Origin: Flavobacterium sp. N2820
Lineage (GTDB): Bacteria; Bacteroidota; Bacteroidia; Flavobacteriales; Flavobacteriaceae
Assembly: GCF_025947285.1 (NCBI RefSeq)
Contig: NZ_CP110008.1
Location: forward strand, 2,433,001 to 2,497,000
Direction of reading: 5' to 3'
DNA length: 64,000 bases
Position 1 is the first letter of the stretch, and every line of letters begins with the position of its first letter. Position numbers and translations under genes: made by a program. The notes under the pieces were generated by a model, which had not been told where the DNA came from, did no database searches, and saw only the letters and a list, made by a program, of their open reading frames with translations. Shown here in pieces: positions 54,949 to 63,228 of the stretch.

Positions 54949-54964
54949 TTTAGACAAAACTAAA
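54949..54964. promoter_or_regulatory. Operator candidate TTTAGACAAAACTAAA with TonB-receptor -7 box
   Basis: Inverted half-sites TTTAG (54949-54953) and CTAAA (54960-54964). The minus-strand -7 box TAGTTTTG (54955-54962) lies entirely inside it, so a bound repressor would block the receptor promoter. Confidence 0.55.
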
Positions 54965-54973
54965 AATAAAATA

Positions 54974-54987
54974 TTTAGTAATCTAAA
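54974..54987. promoter_or_regulatory. Operator candidate TTTAGTAATCTAAA upstream of the DtxR-type gene
   Basis: TTTAG (54974-54978) and CTAAA (54983-54987) in the -33 region of the plus-strand promoter. Confidence 0.5.
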
Positions 54988-54996
54988 AAAAGAATA

Positions 54997-55004
54997 TATA
55001 TTTG
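54997..55004 (+). promoter_or_regulatory. -7 box TATATTTG for the DtxR/MntR-type regulator
   Basis: TAnnTTTG match 17 bp before the ATG at 55021. Confidence 0.6.
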
Positions 55005-55020
55005 TAAAAAAGAATTGTTT

Positions 55021-55668
55021 ATGACCATTTCTGAAGAAAATTATATTAAAGTTATTTACCATTTATCGTTGGTTTCTCCAAAAGGCGTTAATACTAATGC
55101 TATTGCAGGAATGTTAGAGACAAAAGCATCATCTGTTACGGATATGATGAAGAAACTTTCGGATAAAGATTTGGTAAGTTATTTAAAATATCAAGGCGTA
55201 ACTTTAACTGAAAAAGGGTTGCATTCGGCAAAAATGATTGTAAGAAAACACCGTTTGTGGGAAGTTTTTTTGGTAGATAAATTAGGGTTTTCGTGGGATG
55301 AAGTGCATGAAATTGCAGAAGAATTAGAACACATCAAGTCCGAACAACTGATAAATAAATTAGATGCCTTTTTAGGTTTTCCAATAGCAGACCCGCACGG
55401 TGATCCAATTCCAGATGAAAACGGAATAATTAAGAAAATAGAAAAACAACTCTTGTCGGAAGTTGAAATTAATGCATCATTTCATTGTGTAGGTGTAAAA
55501 GATTCCTCTACCGATTTTTTAAAATATTTAGACAAACAAAAAATAGCTTTAGGTTCGGTTGTAAAAGTAATTGACAAAGAAGATTTTGATGATACATTAA
55601 CGGTTGAAATTGATGGAAAACGATTGACTATTTCGAATAAAATTGCTAATAACTTATATGTACAATAA
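55021..55668 (+). CDS. Metal-dependent transcriptional regulator, DtxR/MntR family
   Basis: 215 residues from ATG 55021 (the TTG at 55015 is rejected). Winged helix (about 1-65), dimerisation and metal-binding helices (65-120; RKHRLWEVFLVDKLGFSW, EIAEELEHIKSEQL) and a C-terminal FeoA/SH3-like domain (about 145-215). Residue 7 is Asn where MntR has Asp8 and IdeR Met10; AEELEH matches the Glu-x2-Glu-His pattern of MntR; overall size is IdeR-like. So the metal (Mn or Fe) is uncertain. Stop is 2 bp before the ZIP gene, so both are in an operon. Confidence 0.92.
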   Translation: MTISEENYIKVIYHLSLVSPKGVNTNAIAGMLETKASSVTDMMKKLSDKDLVSYLKYQGVTLTEKGLHSAKMIVRKHRLWEVFLVDKLGFSWDEVHEIAEELEHIKSEQLINKLDAFLGFPIADPHGDPIPDENGIIKKIEKQLLSEVEINASFHCVGVKDSSTDFLKYLDKQKIALGSVVKVIDKEDFDDTLTVEIDGKRLTISNKIANNLYVQ

Positions 55669-55670
55669 TT

Positions 55671-56489
55671 ATGTTTGATTCAATTATTCATTTTTTTGAA
55701 AGTATTGACCCAATTTTGGCGGCTTTTTTAGCAACCACATTTACTTGGGGTCTAACGGCATTTGGTGCTTCGTTTGTGTTCTTTTTTAAGAGTATGAACC
55801 GCGTTGTTTTAGACGGAATGCTTGGTTTCACTGGCGGTGTAATGGTAGCAGCAAGTTTTTGGAGTTTGTTGGCGCCAGCTATAGAAATGAGTGGTGGTGC
55901 TGGATTTGTAAAAGTAATTCCTGCTGCTATAGGATTTTTATTAGGTGCTATTTTTATTTTCGGATTAGATAAAGTGTTGCCTCACATGCACATTAATTTT
56001 AAAGAAACCGAAGGAATTAAATCACCATGGCAACGTACTACGCTTTTGGTTTTAGCTATAACGTTGCACAATATTCCAGAAGGATTAGCAGTTGGTGTTT
56101 TGTTTGGTGGTGTTGCCGCTGGAATTCCGGAAGCATCTATTGCAGGTGCCGTTACGTTAGCTATCGGAATTGGAATTCAAAATTTTCCTGAAGGAATAGC
56201 CGTTTCTATGCCCTTACGAAGAATGGGAATGAGCAGAAGAAAAAGTTTCATGTACGGACAATCGTCTGCAATTGTAGAACCTATTTTTGGGGTTATTGGT
56301 GCGGTTGCTGTAACTTTTTTTACGCCAATTTTGCCTTATGCTTTAGCTTTTGCAGCTGGAGCGATGATTTTTGTGGTAGTTGAAGAAGTAATTCCAGAAA
56401 CCCAACAAGATAAAAATACCGATATTGCCACCTTAGGTTTTATCGGAGGATTTATTGTAATGATGGTTTTAGATGTAGCTTTGGGTTAA
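55671..56489 (+). CDS. ZIP family metal transporter
   Basis: 272 residues, eight predicted membrane helices. The signature TM4 HNIPEGLAVG and TM5 QNFPEGIAVS with conserved His/Asn and Glu are present; the short cytoplasmic loop with HMHINFKE lies between helix 3 and 4. Imports divalent metal ions (Zn, Fe or Mn) in the ZupT/GufA group. Downstream of the DtxR/MntR-type gene by 2 bp, so its expression should follow that regulator. 3' end overlaps a small convergent gene. Confidence 0.92.
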   Translation: MFDSIIHFFESIDPILAAFLATTFTWGLTAFGASFVFFFKSMNRVVLDGMLGFTGGVMVAASFWSLLAPAIEMSGGAGFVKVIPAAIGFLLGAIFIFGLDKVLPHMHINFKETEGIKSPWQRTTLLVLAITLHNIPEGLAVGVLFGGVAAGIPEASIAGAVTLAIGIGIQNFPEGIAVSMPLRRMGMSRRKSFMYGQSSAIVEPIFGVIGAVAVTFFTPILPYALAFAAGAMIFVVVEEVIPETQQDKNTDIATLGFIGGFIVMMVLDVALG

Positions 56490-56614
56490 TGACATGCACA
56501 ATCGTCGCCACAAGGTTTTGATTTCTTAACGCGTTTTTTCCAAAAGAATTTTTTAACCAAAAATCCTACGGCTATTGCCAATGAAATGTAAACTAATATT
56601 TGTTGTATATCCAT
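56486..56614 (-). CDS. FeoB-associated Cys-rich membrane protein (42 aa)
   Basis: A short gene. ATG at 56614, stop at 56486-56488, translating to MDIQQILVYISLAIAVGFLV followed by a Lys-rich segment and a CGDDCACH ending: one membrane helix (about 5-21) then a Cys-rich tail with three Cys. This pattern (one helix, KSKPCG..C.C) matches the FeoB-associated Cys-rich family, usually encoded beside feoB. Here it lies 3.4 kb from feoA/feoB, convergent with and overlapping the ZIP gene by 4 bp. Promoter-like box upstream. Confidence 0.75.
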   Translation of the reverse strand: MDIQQILVYISLAIAVGFLVKKFFWKKRVKKSKPCGDDCACH

Positions 56615-56618
56615 AGTA

Positions 56619-56626
56619 CAAAAATA
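56619..56626 (-). promoter_or_regulatory. -7 box TATTTTTG for the FeoB-associated gene
   Basis: Minus-strand TAnnTTTG match 4 bp upstream of the ATG at 56614, implying a near-leaderless mRNA. Confidence 0.4.
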
Positions 56627-56629
56627 AGA

Positions 56630-56662
56630 AAAGCAATCTCAATATTATTGAGATTGCTTTTT
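56630..56662 (-). terminator. Rho-independent terminator after the FecA-like receptor gene
   Basis: AAAGCAATCTCAAT (56630-56643), loop ATT, ATTGAGATTGCTTT (56647-56660). On the minus strand the stem is followed by TTCTTATTTTT. Confidence 0.85.
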
Positions 56663-56685
56663 AATTAACTTTAAACTAACTTTTA

Positions 56686-58911
56686 TTAAAATTGTGCTGC
56701 AATACCAACCGAAGCACTAAAGGGCATTCCTGGTCTCAAACCTGCAGGAACTCTTGAAACCAAATATGTGGTATCAAAAAGATTATTTATGTTTCCTGTT
56801 AGGCTGAAATTTTTATTGAATTTATATTTAGAAGCAAAATCAACCACAGTATTGTTTGGTACTGAAAACTCATTTGGGATTGAACCTTGACCCGCAATAG
56901 TTCTAAATTCACCATTAAAACGAGCTGCTAAAACCAACTCAAATTTTGAATGTTCTAAAGCAATAGAAGCATTAAACTGGTGTTTAGAAATGTATGGAAT
57001 TTCATCTCCTTCAGCTATAGTTCCCCAAATTCCATCTGTACTTGCAAATTCATTTACAAATTCGGTATCTGTTAATGTGTAACCAAAAGATACAGGTAAC
57101 TTGAATTTTCCGTCTTCTTTTAAGATTTGATAATTTAACAACAGTTCAATTCCTCTAACATGTGCTTCGCCAGCATTGAATTGATCTAATGTACCCGTGC
57201 CGCCACTTGCAGCTAAATCACTTCCTAATAAATTTGAATAATCATTAAAATAAGCTACAATTTCTCCCGATAATTTATTGTGTTTGAAACGTGATCCTAT
57301 TTCATAGTTTACACTTTTTTCTGCTTGTGTTCCAGGCGTATTTGTAGGAGGCGCAAACCCTTTATGAACACCACCAAAAAATGATAAATTGTTGTCAATT
57401 TTATAATTTGCACCTACGCCAGGCAACCAAATTTTTAGGTGATTGTCGTTTGTAACTAAGTTTATTCCTGTTCTATTCACATCATTTGTTCCATAGTTTT
57501 CATTTCTTAAATCAATGGTTTCAAAACGAATTCCAGGTGTAATGGTTAAATTATTGTATTTAATTTTATACAAAGCATGAGCGGCTAAGGCTTTAGCATA
57601 TGCAATTCTATTGTCTTGTGTTCCTGGTGTTCCAGCAGTGGTTAAAACCATAGATCCATCAATCATTGCATAGCTATCATTCCATTGAAAACGATCTTCA
57701 CTGTCTTTGTGATATCTAATTCCTATTTCTAAATCGTGGTAGATATTGCCTGTTAAAAAATGAAAATCTAATTTGGTTTGTACGCCTTGTGCTAGATAAC
57801 CTCTATTATTAGCTCTAACTCTTAAAGCATTATTTGGAGAGTTTTGCGCACCTGTAAGATAATCAAAAGCTAATGCATTTGTTGTTGGGTCTTCCAAAAT
57901 TGCATCAATCGCATACGTAGTTCCGCCAAATCTAACATCGTTTAATTTATACCAATTTCTAGCAAATTTATTGCGATAAGCGGTAGTGGTGATGCTAAAG
58001 TAATTATTGGTTTTTAAAGTATGCGTAATTGAAAATTGATTATTTTTTGTAGTAATATTATCTTTTTGTGAACCTGCATAGCGTTTGAAAGGAGATGTTT
58101 TGAAATCTTCTTCCGTTAAACCTAAGTAAGTTTCGTTTGCATCTTCATCAGCATACACCATTTTAAACTCTAGCGCATTATAAATTTTGCTAGTTCGTTT
58201 TGATTGTATTTTGAATTTTGCCATTACATCATTTTTGTCAAAACCTGTATTTGCTCCGTTTGGCAACTCTTTAAATCCATCTGAATTGTAATTTAAAAAC
58301 TGAACAACTGCTCCAAAAGTTTCATTTGCAATTCCAACATTTGCGATAGTTCTACTGGTATTAAAACTTCCATAATCGGTCAAAAATCCAGCACTAAATT
58401 TAGATGGAATTGGTGCCGAAACAAAGTTAATCGTTCCTCCTGTGGTAAATGGACCGTATTGAATTTGGCTACTTCCTTTTAAAATTTCAACGGCATTCAT
58501 TCTTCCAACCGATGGAACATAATAAGCCGCAGGAGCACTATAGGGTGCAGGCGCTATTAGAACATTATCTTCCATTAATGTGATTTTTGCACTTCTGTCT
58601 GGTGATGTTCCTCTTAAACTGATGTTTGGGCGCAATCCAAACCCGTCTTCCTCATATACATTAACACCATTTACAGAGCGTAGTACGCGATTGATATCGG
58701 TGTAATTGAATTTTTGTAAATCTTCAGCAGAAATATAGGATGCCGAACCTGTTTTATTAGCTGCCTCAAATTTACTTCCGATAATTTGATTCGCAGAAAC
58801 AACAACTTCTTTTAAAGTTTTAACAGAATCAGCTGCAGTGGTTTTAGGTTCTTCTTGTGCAAAAGAGCATAACGATAATGATAGCGCAATTTGGGTAACA
58901 ACTATTTTCAT
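56686..58911 (-). CDS. TonB-dependent receptor, FecA-like
   Basis: 741 residues: signal peptide (about 1-19, ending SFAQ), plug domain with DINRVLRSVNGVNVYEEDGFG and NISLRGTSPDRSAKITLMED, the FecA-type APAPYSAPAAYYVP and ILKGSSQIQYGPFTTGGTIN, then a barrel ending in GIAAQF. The GFGLRPN/PAPYSAPAAYY motif marks the Fe3+-dicitrate receptor group (FecA); here no FecI/FecR pair is close and no N-terminal secretin-like signalling domain is present, so it is likely regulated only by the metal repressor. Exact ligand is not certain. Confidence 0.93.
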   Translation of the reverse strand: MKIVVTQIALSLSLCSFAQEEPKTTAADSVKTLKEVVVSANQIIGSKFEAANKTGSASYISAEDLQKFNYTDINRVLRSVNGVNVYEEDGFGLRPNISLRGTSPDRSAKITLMEDNVLIAPAPYSAPAAYYVPSVGRMNAVEILKGSSQIQYGPFTTGGTINFVSAPIPSKFSAGFLTDYGSFNTSRTIANVGIANETFGAVVQFLNYNSDGFKELPNGANTGFDKNDVMAKFKIQSKRTSKIYNALEFKMVYADEDANETYLGLTEEDFKTSPFKRYAGSQKDNITTKNNQFSITHTLKTNNYFSITTTAYRNKFARNWYKLNDVRFGGTTYAIDAILEDPTTNALAFDYLTGAQNSPNNALRVRANNRGYLAQGVQTKLDFHFLTGNIYHDLEIGIRYHKDSEDRFQWNDSYAMIDGSMVLTTAGTPGTQDNRIAYAKALAAHALYKIKYNNLTITPGIRFETIDLRNENYGTNDVNRTGINLVTNDNHLKIWLPGVGANYKIDNNLSFFGGVHKGFAPPTNTPGTQAEKSVNYEIGSRFKHNKLSGEIVAYFNDYSNLLGSDLAASGGTGTLDQFNAGEAHVRGIELLLNYQILKEDGKFKLPVSFGYTLTDTEFVNEFASTDGIWGTIAEGDEIPYISKHQFNASIALEHSKFELVLAARFNGEFRTIAGQGSIPNEFSVPNNTVVDFASKYKFNKNFSLTGNINNLFDTTYLVSRVPAGLRPGMPFSASVGIAAQF

Positions 58912-58916
58912 TTTTA

Positions 58917-58931
58917 TTTAGATTAATTCTA
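58917..58931. promoter_or_regulatory. Operator candidate TTTAGATTAATTCTA before FecA-like gene
   Basis: A TTTAG half-site with a partial inverted partner TCTA, between the start codon at 58911 and the -7 box. A second related decamer TTTAGACAAA lies at 58959-58968, identical to the first ten bases of the site at 54949. Confidence 0.4.
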
Positions 58932-58936
58932 CGGAG

Positions 58937-58944
58937 CAAAAATA
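58937..58944 (-). promoter_or_regulatory. -7 box TATTTTTG for the FecA-like receptor
   Basis: Minus-strand TAnnTTTG match about 26 bp upstream of the ATG at 58911. Confidence 0.5.
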
Positions 58945-59095
58945 ATTACTAAAGTTTATTTAGACAAATTATAAATAAAGTTTTTTCTGCAGTTTTGTAG
59001 AATTGTTGAGAATCTTATTTTTTATGAAAAAGTTTATGTTTTTTCTATTTTATTTTAAAAAAAAGATGAAAAAGATGAAAAAATAAGTTCTTTTT

Positions 59096-59932
59096 TTAGA
59101 AATAAATCCCTGTTCCAACAGTGATATAATTATAATTAGGAGTCGCAATTTTTAAATGTTCATAACCTAAAGCAAAAAAGTAGTTCTTTTTATGGTATTT
59201 CCCTCTAATCTCAAATGAATTTACGGGTAAGCCATTTATTTTACTCCATAGTATTGCACTATTAAAACTAATGTTTTTAAACGCAAAAACGTCAGTATGC
59301 AAACCATAAGAAAAGCCAGCTTTTTGAACATCATTTCCCACATAAGTAGCTCCTAATGTCCAGCCTAAATTGAATTTTTTGAAACGTATTCTATCATATG
59401 ATACGTTAAATTGAAACAGTGAAAGATTTGAAAAACGCTCTGTAAAGGCATTTTTTTCAATTAACTCTTTATAATCTGCTTGCAGATAAAAGTACTGAAA
59501 AGGTCTAAACTTTACTTTTAAATGATTTCCAAATGAAGTATTACTGCTGTAAAGAAAATGATTTTCAACATCCAAACGCATCAGATTTCCATAGTTTATG
59601 CTGTCGTTATTGCTTTGAAAGTTTCCAGAATCACCATCAGCATACGGATATTTTGAAAGTGAATTGTACAAATGATTTTCATTCCTGTAATCGCCAATTG
59701 TTGAATAAAAAGTCACATATAAAAACCCTTCTGCAATCAAGCCTACAAGTCCAAAATCATCGTTATTTGATGAGCTTCTGCCTGAATTAGAAGTATTTGT
59801 TGTGCCGCCATTGGAAGATGAACTTGAGGAAGTATTCCCTGATTTTAATTCGTTTTTTGATTTATCAATTTTTTGCGAATAAGAAGTGTGTATTGTAAAG
59901 CCAAGTAAAATTACAAGAAACGATTTTTTCAT
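59096..59932 (-). CDS. Hypothetical outer-membrane/periplasmic protein in the feo operon
   Basis: 278 residues from ATG 59932 (a GTG one codon upstream is also possible). Signal peptide (about 1-20, ending SYSQ), a Ser/Asn/Gly-rich low-complexity stretch (about 30-60), then a beta-rich region with aromatic-ended strands and final VGTGIYF, consistent with a beta-barrel. No family recognised. Starts 39 bp after feoB, so it belongs to the feoA-feoB transcript. It could assist Fe2+ passage across the outer membrane; this is inference from context only. Confidence 0.65.
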   Translation of the reverse strand: MKKSFLVILLGFTIHTSYSQKIDKSKNELKSGNTSSSSSSNGGTTNTSNSGRSSSNNDDFGLVGLIAEGFLYVTFYSTIGDYRNENHLYNSLSKYPYADGDSGNFQSNNDSINYGNLMRLDVENHFLYSSNTSFGNHLKVKFRPFQYFYLQADYKELIEKNAFTERFSNLSLFQFNVSYDRIRFKKFNLGWTLGATYVGNDVQKAGFSYGLHTDVFAFKNISFNSAILWSKINGLPVNSFEIRGKYHKKNYFFALGYEHLKIATPNYNYITVGTGIYF

Positions 59933-59971
59933 CACATTTTTTTATTTTTTAGAATCAAAAATTGTGCCTTT

Positions 59972-62074
59972 TTATTTTAAAACTTGATAAGCAATTAACG
60001 CAGTTATGTAAGCAAATCCACTCATAAAAACCAACTGAATTATGGGCCATTTCCATGAGTTTGTTTCTTTTTTTACAATAGCTAATGTAGAAATGCATTG
60101 CATCGCAAAAGCATAAAACAGTAATAATGAAATTCCGGTTGCGAAATTAAAAATTTTATTTCCAGTTATAGGATGCACTTCGGCTGCCATTTTATTTTTA
60201 ATTGTACTTTCTTCTTCGCTGTGGCTTCCTACACTATAAATTGTTGCTAATGTTCCCACAAAAACTTCACGTGCAGCGAAAGAACTTACCACAGCAATTC
60301 CTATTTTCCAATCATAACCTAATGGACGAATCACCGGTTCAATGGCTTTTCCCATATAACCAATATACGAATTTTCTAATTTGAATGAGTTTACTTGGTC
60401 TTCAAACGCTTCTGTTGTAATGGTTTTATTTTTATTTTGTTGGGTAATAATTTGCGTTGCATTATTAAAATCATCACTCAAACCATGTGAACCCAAATAC
60501 CACAAAATTACCGATAAAGCTAAAATGATTTTTCCGGCACCTGTAACAAAAGCTTTGGTTTTTTCTAAAACGTTTATCCCAACATTTTTAAACATTGGAA
60601 TTTTATAACTTGGCATTTCTACTACGAAATAAGATTTGCAACTTAGCTTCAAATATTTATTAAGCAAATAGGCAGAAAAAATTGCCATACCAAAACCTAA
60701 TAAATACAATGCCATAAGTGTTAATCCTTGTAAACTTAAAAAGCCAAAAATTCTTTTTTCGGGAATAATTAAGGAGATTAAAATGGCATAAACAGGTAAT
60801 CTTGCAGAACATGTGGTAAAAGGTGTGACTAAAATGGTAATTAAACGTTCTTTCCAGTTTTCAATATTTCGTGCACTCATAATTGCTGGAATAGCACATG
60901 CAGTTCCTGAAATTAAAGGCACAATACTTTTTCCTGATAAACCAAATTTTCGCATTATTTTGTCCATCAAAAACACTACACGACTCATGTAGCCACTTTC
61001 TTCTAACACAGAAATAAAGAGGAATAGAAACGCAATTTGTGGAATAAAAATTACAATACCACCAATACCGGGAATTAATCCTTCACTAATTAAATTTGTA
61101 AATTCTCCAGCGGGAAGATGTTGTTTAGCAAGTGAACTAAAATTAGCAAATGATTCATCAATAAAATCCATTGGGATGCTACTCCAATCAAATAAAAACT
61201 GAAAAATAAGCATTAAAATTCCGAAGAAAATTACATACCCAAAAATTTTATGTGTTAAAACTCGATCTATTTTTGCTCGAATATCTGAAGCTTTTGAAAC
61301 ATCTATTTTTTGACCAATTTTTAGCGTATCATTAATAAATTGGTACCTTTTTATGGTTTCCTTTTGTTGTAAACGTTTTAAATCTGCGTGCGATTTGGTA
61401 AACGAACTTTTGATTTCGTTCCGTTCTAAATTTAAGAAATTGACATCTTGCGTAATAACTAACCAAAGTTTATATAACAATTGGTTGGGAAATGCGCGTC
61501 TTAAATTATTAAAATAATCTGGATCAATCGAAGACGCATGTAAACACGGTTCGGTTGATAAATTTTGGAAGTTTAAAATTAATGCTTTTAACGCGTCGAT
61601 TCCTGTTTTTTTTCTAGAACTAATTAATGCAATTTTAGTTTTTAGTTCTTTTTCTAAAAGGGGAATGTCTAATTCAATTCCTTTTAGTTGCATTCTGTCG
61701 GCCATATTGATAACTAAAATGGTCGGAATTTCTAAATCTTTAATTTGAGTAAAAAGAAGTAAATTTCGCTTTAAATTTTCTACTTCAGTAACCACAACGG
61801 CAACATCTGGAAAATCTTCATCATTTTTGTTCAACAGTAATTCAATCACTACATTTTCGTCAATTGAACTTGCATTTAAGCTATATGTTCCAGGTAAATC
61901 TATAATTTTAGCTTTAACTGAGTCGGATAATTTGCAAACGCCTTGTTTTTTTTCAACCGTAATTCCAGGATAGTTACCTACTTGTTGATTTAAACCTGTA
62001 AGTTCATTAAAAACAGAGGTTTTACCCACATTTGGGTTTCCAATTAAAGCAACTTTTATAAGATTTGAACTCAT
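59972..62074 (-). CDS. feoB: Ferrous iron transport protein B
   Basis: 700 residues. N-terminal G domain: G1 GNPNVGKTSVFN (12-23), G3 DLPGTYS, G4 INMAD; a GDI-like helical part; then the membrane part with two Gate regions including GTACAIPAIMSARNI and PFTTCSARLPVYAI, and Cys-rich positions expected for Fe2+ passage. Imports Fe2+. Starts 2 bp after feoA, so feoA-feoB are coupled. High confidence. Confidence 0.96.
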   Translation of the reverse strand: MSSNLIKVALIGNPNVGKTSVFNELTGLNQQVGNYPGITVEKKQGVCKLSDSVKAKIIDLPGTYSLNASSIDENVVIELLLNKNDEDFPDVAVVVTEVENLKRNLLLFTQIKDLEIPTILVINMADRMQLKGIELDIPLLEKELKTKIALISSRKKTGIDALKALILNFQNLSTEPCLHASSIDPDYFNNLRRAFPNQLLYKLWLVITQDVNFLNLERNEIKSSFTKSHADLKRLQQKETIKRYQFINDTLKIGQKIDVSKASDIRAKIDRVLTHKIFGYVIFFGILMLIFQFLFDWSSIPMDFIDESFANFSSLAKQHLPAGEFTNLISEGLIPGIGGIVIFIPQIAFLFLFISVLEESGYMSRVVFLMDKIMRKFGLSGKSIVPLISGTACAIPAIMSARNIENWKERLITILVTPFTTCSARLPVYAILISLIIPEKRIFGFLSLQGLTLMALYLLGFGMAIFSAYLLNKYLKLSCKSYFVVEMPSYKIPMFKNVGINVLEKTKAFVTGAGKIILALSVILWYLGSHGLSDDFNNATQIITQQNKNKTITTEAFEDQVNSFKLENSYIGYMGKAIEPVIRPLGYDWKIGIAVVSSFAAREVFVGTLATIYSVGSHSEEESTIKNKMAAEVHPITGNKIFNFATGISLLLFYAFAMQCISTLAIVKKETNSWKWPIIQLVFMSGFAYITALIAYQVLK

Positions 62075-62076
62075 TG

Positions 62077-62307
62077 TTAAAGGTCTTTTGTAATACTAAT
62101 TTCTCTGGCTGTTTCTAAACGAATTGCCACATGAGAATCGTTTACATTAAAATATAATGGATCGCCAAGAGGTGCTACTTGAAGCAATGTGATTTTATTG
62201 CCCGGCAAACAACCCATCTCTAATAACTTTAGAGGAATTTCGTCTAAATTAACAGCTGTTATTGTGGCTGTTTGTCCTATTTTGAGATCCGACGAATGAA
62301 TGTCCAT
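62077..62307 (-). CDS. feoA: FeoA family protein
   Basis: 76 residues forming one SH3-like domain (LKIGQTATITAV..LLEMGCLPGNKITLLQ..GDPLYFNVNDSHVAIR). Small cytoplasmic partner of FeoB. First gene of feoA-feoB. Upstream is a -7 box and a TTTAG-type half-site, so the operon is probably metal regulated. Confidence 0.93.
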   Translation of the reverse strand: MDIHSSDLKIGQTATITAVNLDEIPLKLLEMGCLPGNKITLLQVAPLGDPLYFNVNDSHVAIRLETAREISITKDL

Positions 62308-62314
62308 TTTCTTA

Positions 62315-62341
62315 TTTAGATTGAATTAAAATACAAAAGTA
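62315..62341 (-). promoter_or_regulatory. feoA promoter region: -7 box and TTTAG half-site
   Basis: -7 box TACTTTTG on the minus strand (plus CAAAAGTA 62334-62341). TTTAGATTGAATTAAA at 62315-62330 has one mismatch from TTTAG-N6-CTAAA, the arrangement found at 54949-54964. Confidence 0.45.
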
Positions 62342-62403
62342 AAAATTATTATTGTAGTACAGCTGATAATTATCAACTTTAATACAATTAGTTACATTAA
62401 AAA

Positions 62404-63102
62404 TTATTTTTGGTTTTCAGAAAGCCAAATAATGTCAGCTAGCAATTGCTGCATATTTTTGGTTGTATCATCTTCTGAAGGTTGGTCTAAATTAGTGCCA
62501 TCATAAAAACCACGAATGCGTTTGTTTTTGTCAACCAAAATAAAATTCTCGGTATGAACCATATCATACATTTCCTCAGGTTTACCTGTTTTTACTGCCA
62601 AATAGGATTTTCGGGCTAAATAATAAATGGCTGATTTATCACCAGTTACCAAATTCCAACGCGTATCATCAACGCCTTTTTCAACAGCATATTTTTTTAA
62701 AATTTGTGGGGTATCAATATCTGGAGTCACAGAAAAAGATAATAATTTTACGTTGGGATATTTTTCTAATTGATTTTGTAGCCAAACCATATTATCAGTC
62801 ATTTTAGGACATATAGTAGGACAAGTTGTAAAAAAGAAATCGGCTACATAAATTGTGTTTTCATAGTCTTTTTGTGTGATTAATTTTCCGTTTTGATTGG
62901 TAAAAGCAAAATCGGCTATTTTGTGGTCATTGCCAATATGTTGTACTGTAGAATCTACTAATTCTGGATTAATATCTCTTGGAGAATATATGGGTAACAT
63001 TTTTTCTGGCGTTTGTAGGGCATAAATACCAAAGAAAATCCCCAAAGAAAGAATTAAAAAGACAATTATAAATGTTTTGTAGGATTTGAGATAATGCAAC
63101 AT
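62404..63102 (-). CDS. SCO1/SenC family protein
   Basis: 232 residues: membrane anchor (about 10-29), thioredoxin-like domain with the copper ligands Cys94 and Cys98 in FFTTCPTICPK and His183 in MVHTENF. SCO proteins deliver copper to the CuA site of cytochrome c oxidase or act as thiol reductases. Monocistronic. Probably supports the terminal oxidase together with the cytochrome c at 10.4 kb. Confidence 0.9.
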   Translation of the reverse strand: MLHYLKSYKTFIIVFLILSLGIFFGIYALQTPEKMLPIYSPRDINPELVDSTVQHIGNDHKIADFAFTNQNGKLITQKDYENTIYVADFFFTTCPTICPKMTDNMVWLQNQLEKYPNVKLLSFSVTPDIDTPQILKKYAVEKGVDDTRWNLVTGDKSAIYYLARKSYLAVKTGKPEEMYDMVHTENFILVDKNKRIRGFYDGTNLDQPSEDDTTKNMQQLLADIIWLSENQK

Positions 63103-63117
63103 TTTTAAATTTTTTTA

Positions 63118-63125
63118 CAAAAATA
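63118..63125 (-). promoter_or_regulatory. -7 box TATTTTTG for the SCO gene
   Basis: Minus-strand match 16 bp upstream of the start at 63102. Confidence 0.35.
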
Positions 63126-63167
63126 GTGTTTATTTCATTTTTTTACTGAATTACACAAATGTTAAAT

Positions 63168-63199
63168 TTGTAATTACTTGATAATCTTTATTATATTTG
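63168..63199 (+). promoter_or_regulatory. Promoter TTG-N21-TATATTTG for the secreted repeat protein
   Basis: TTG 63168-63170, -7 TATATTTG 63192-63199, spacer 21 bp as at sucA; the ATG is at 63229. Confidence 0.7.
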
Positions 63200-63228
63200 T
63201 GAAAATTTACCATAAATCTACTAAAAAA

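Noticed and set aside
54940..55062. Extension of the TonB receptor to 55062
   Set aside because: It overlaps the divergent regulator start and its promoter; the signal peptide begins at 54939.
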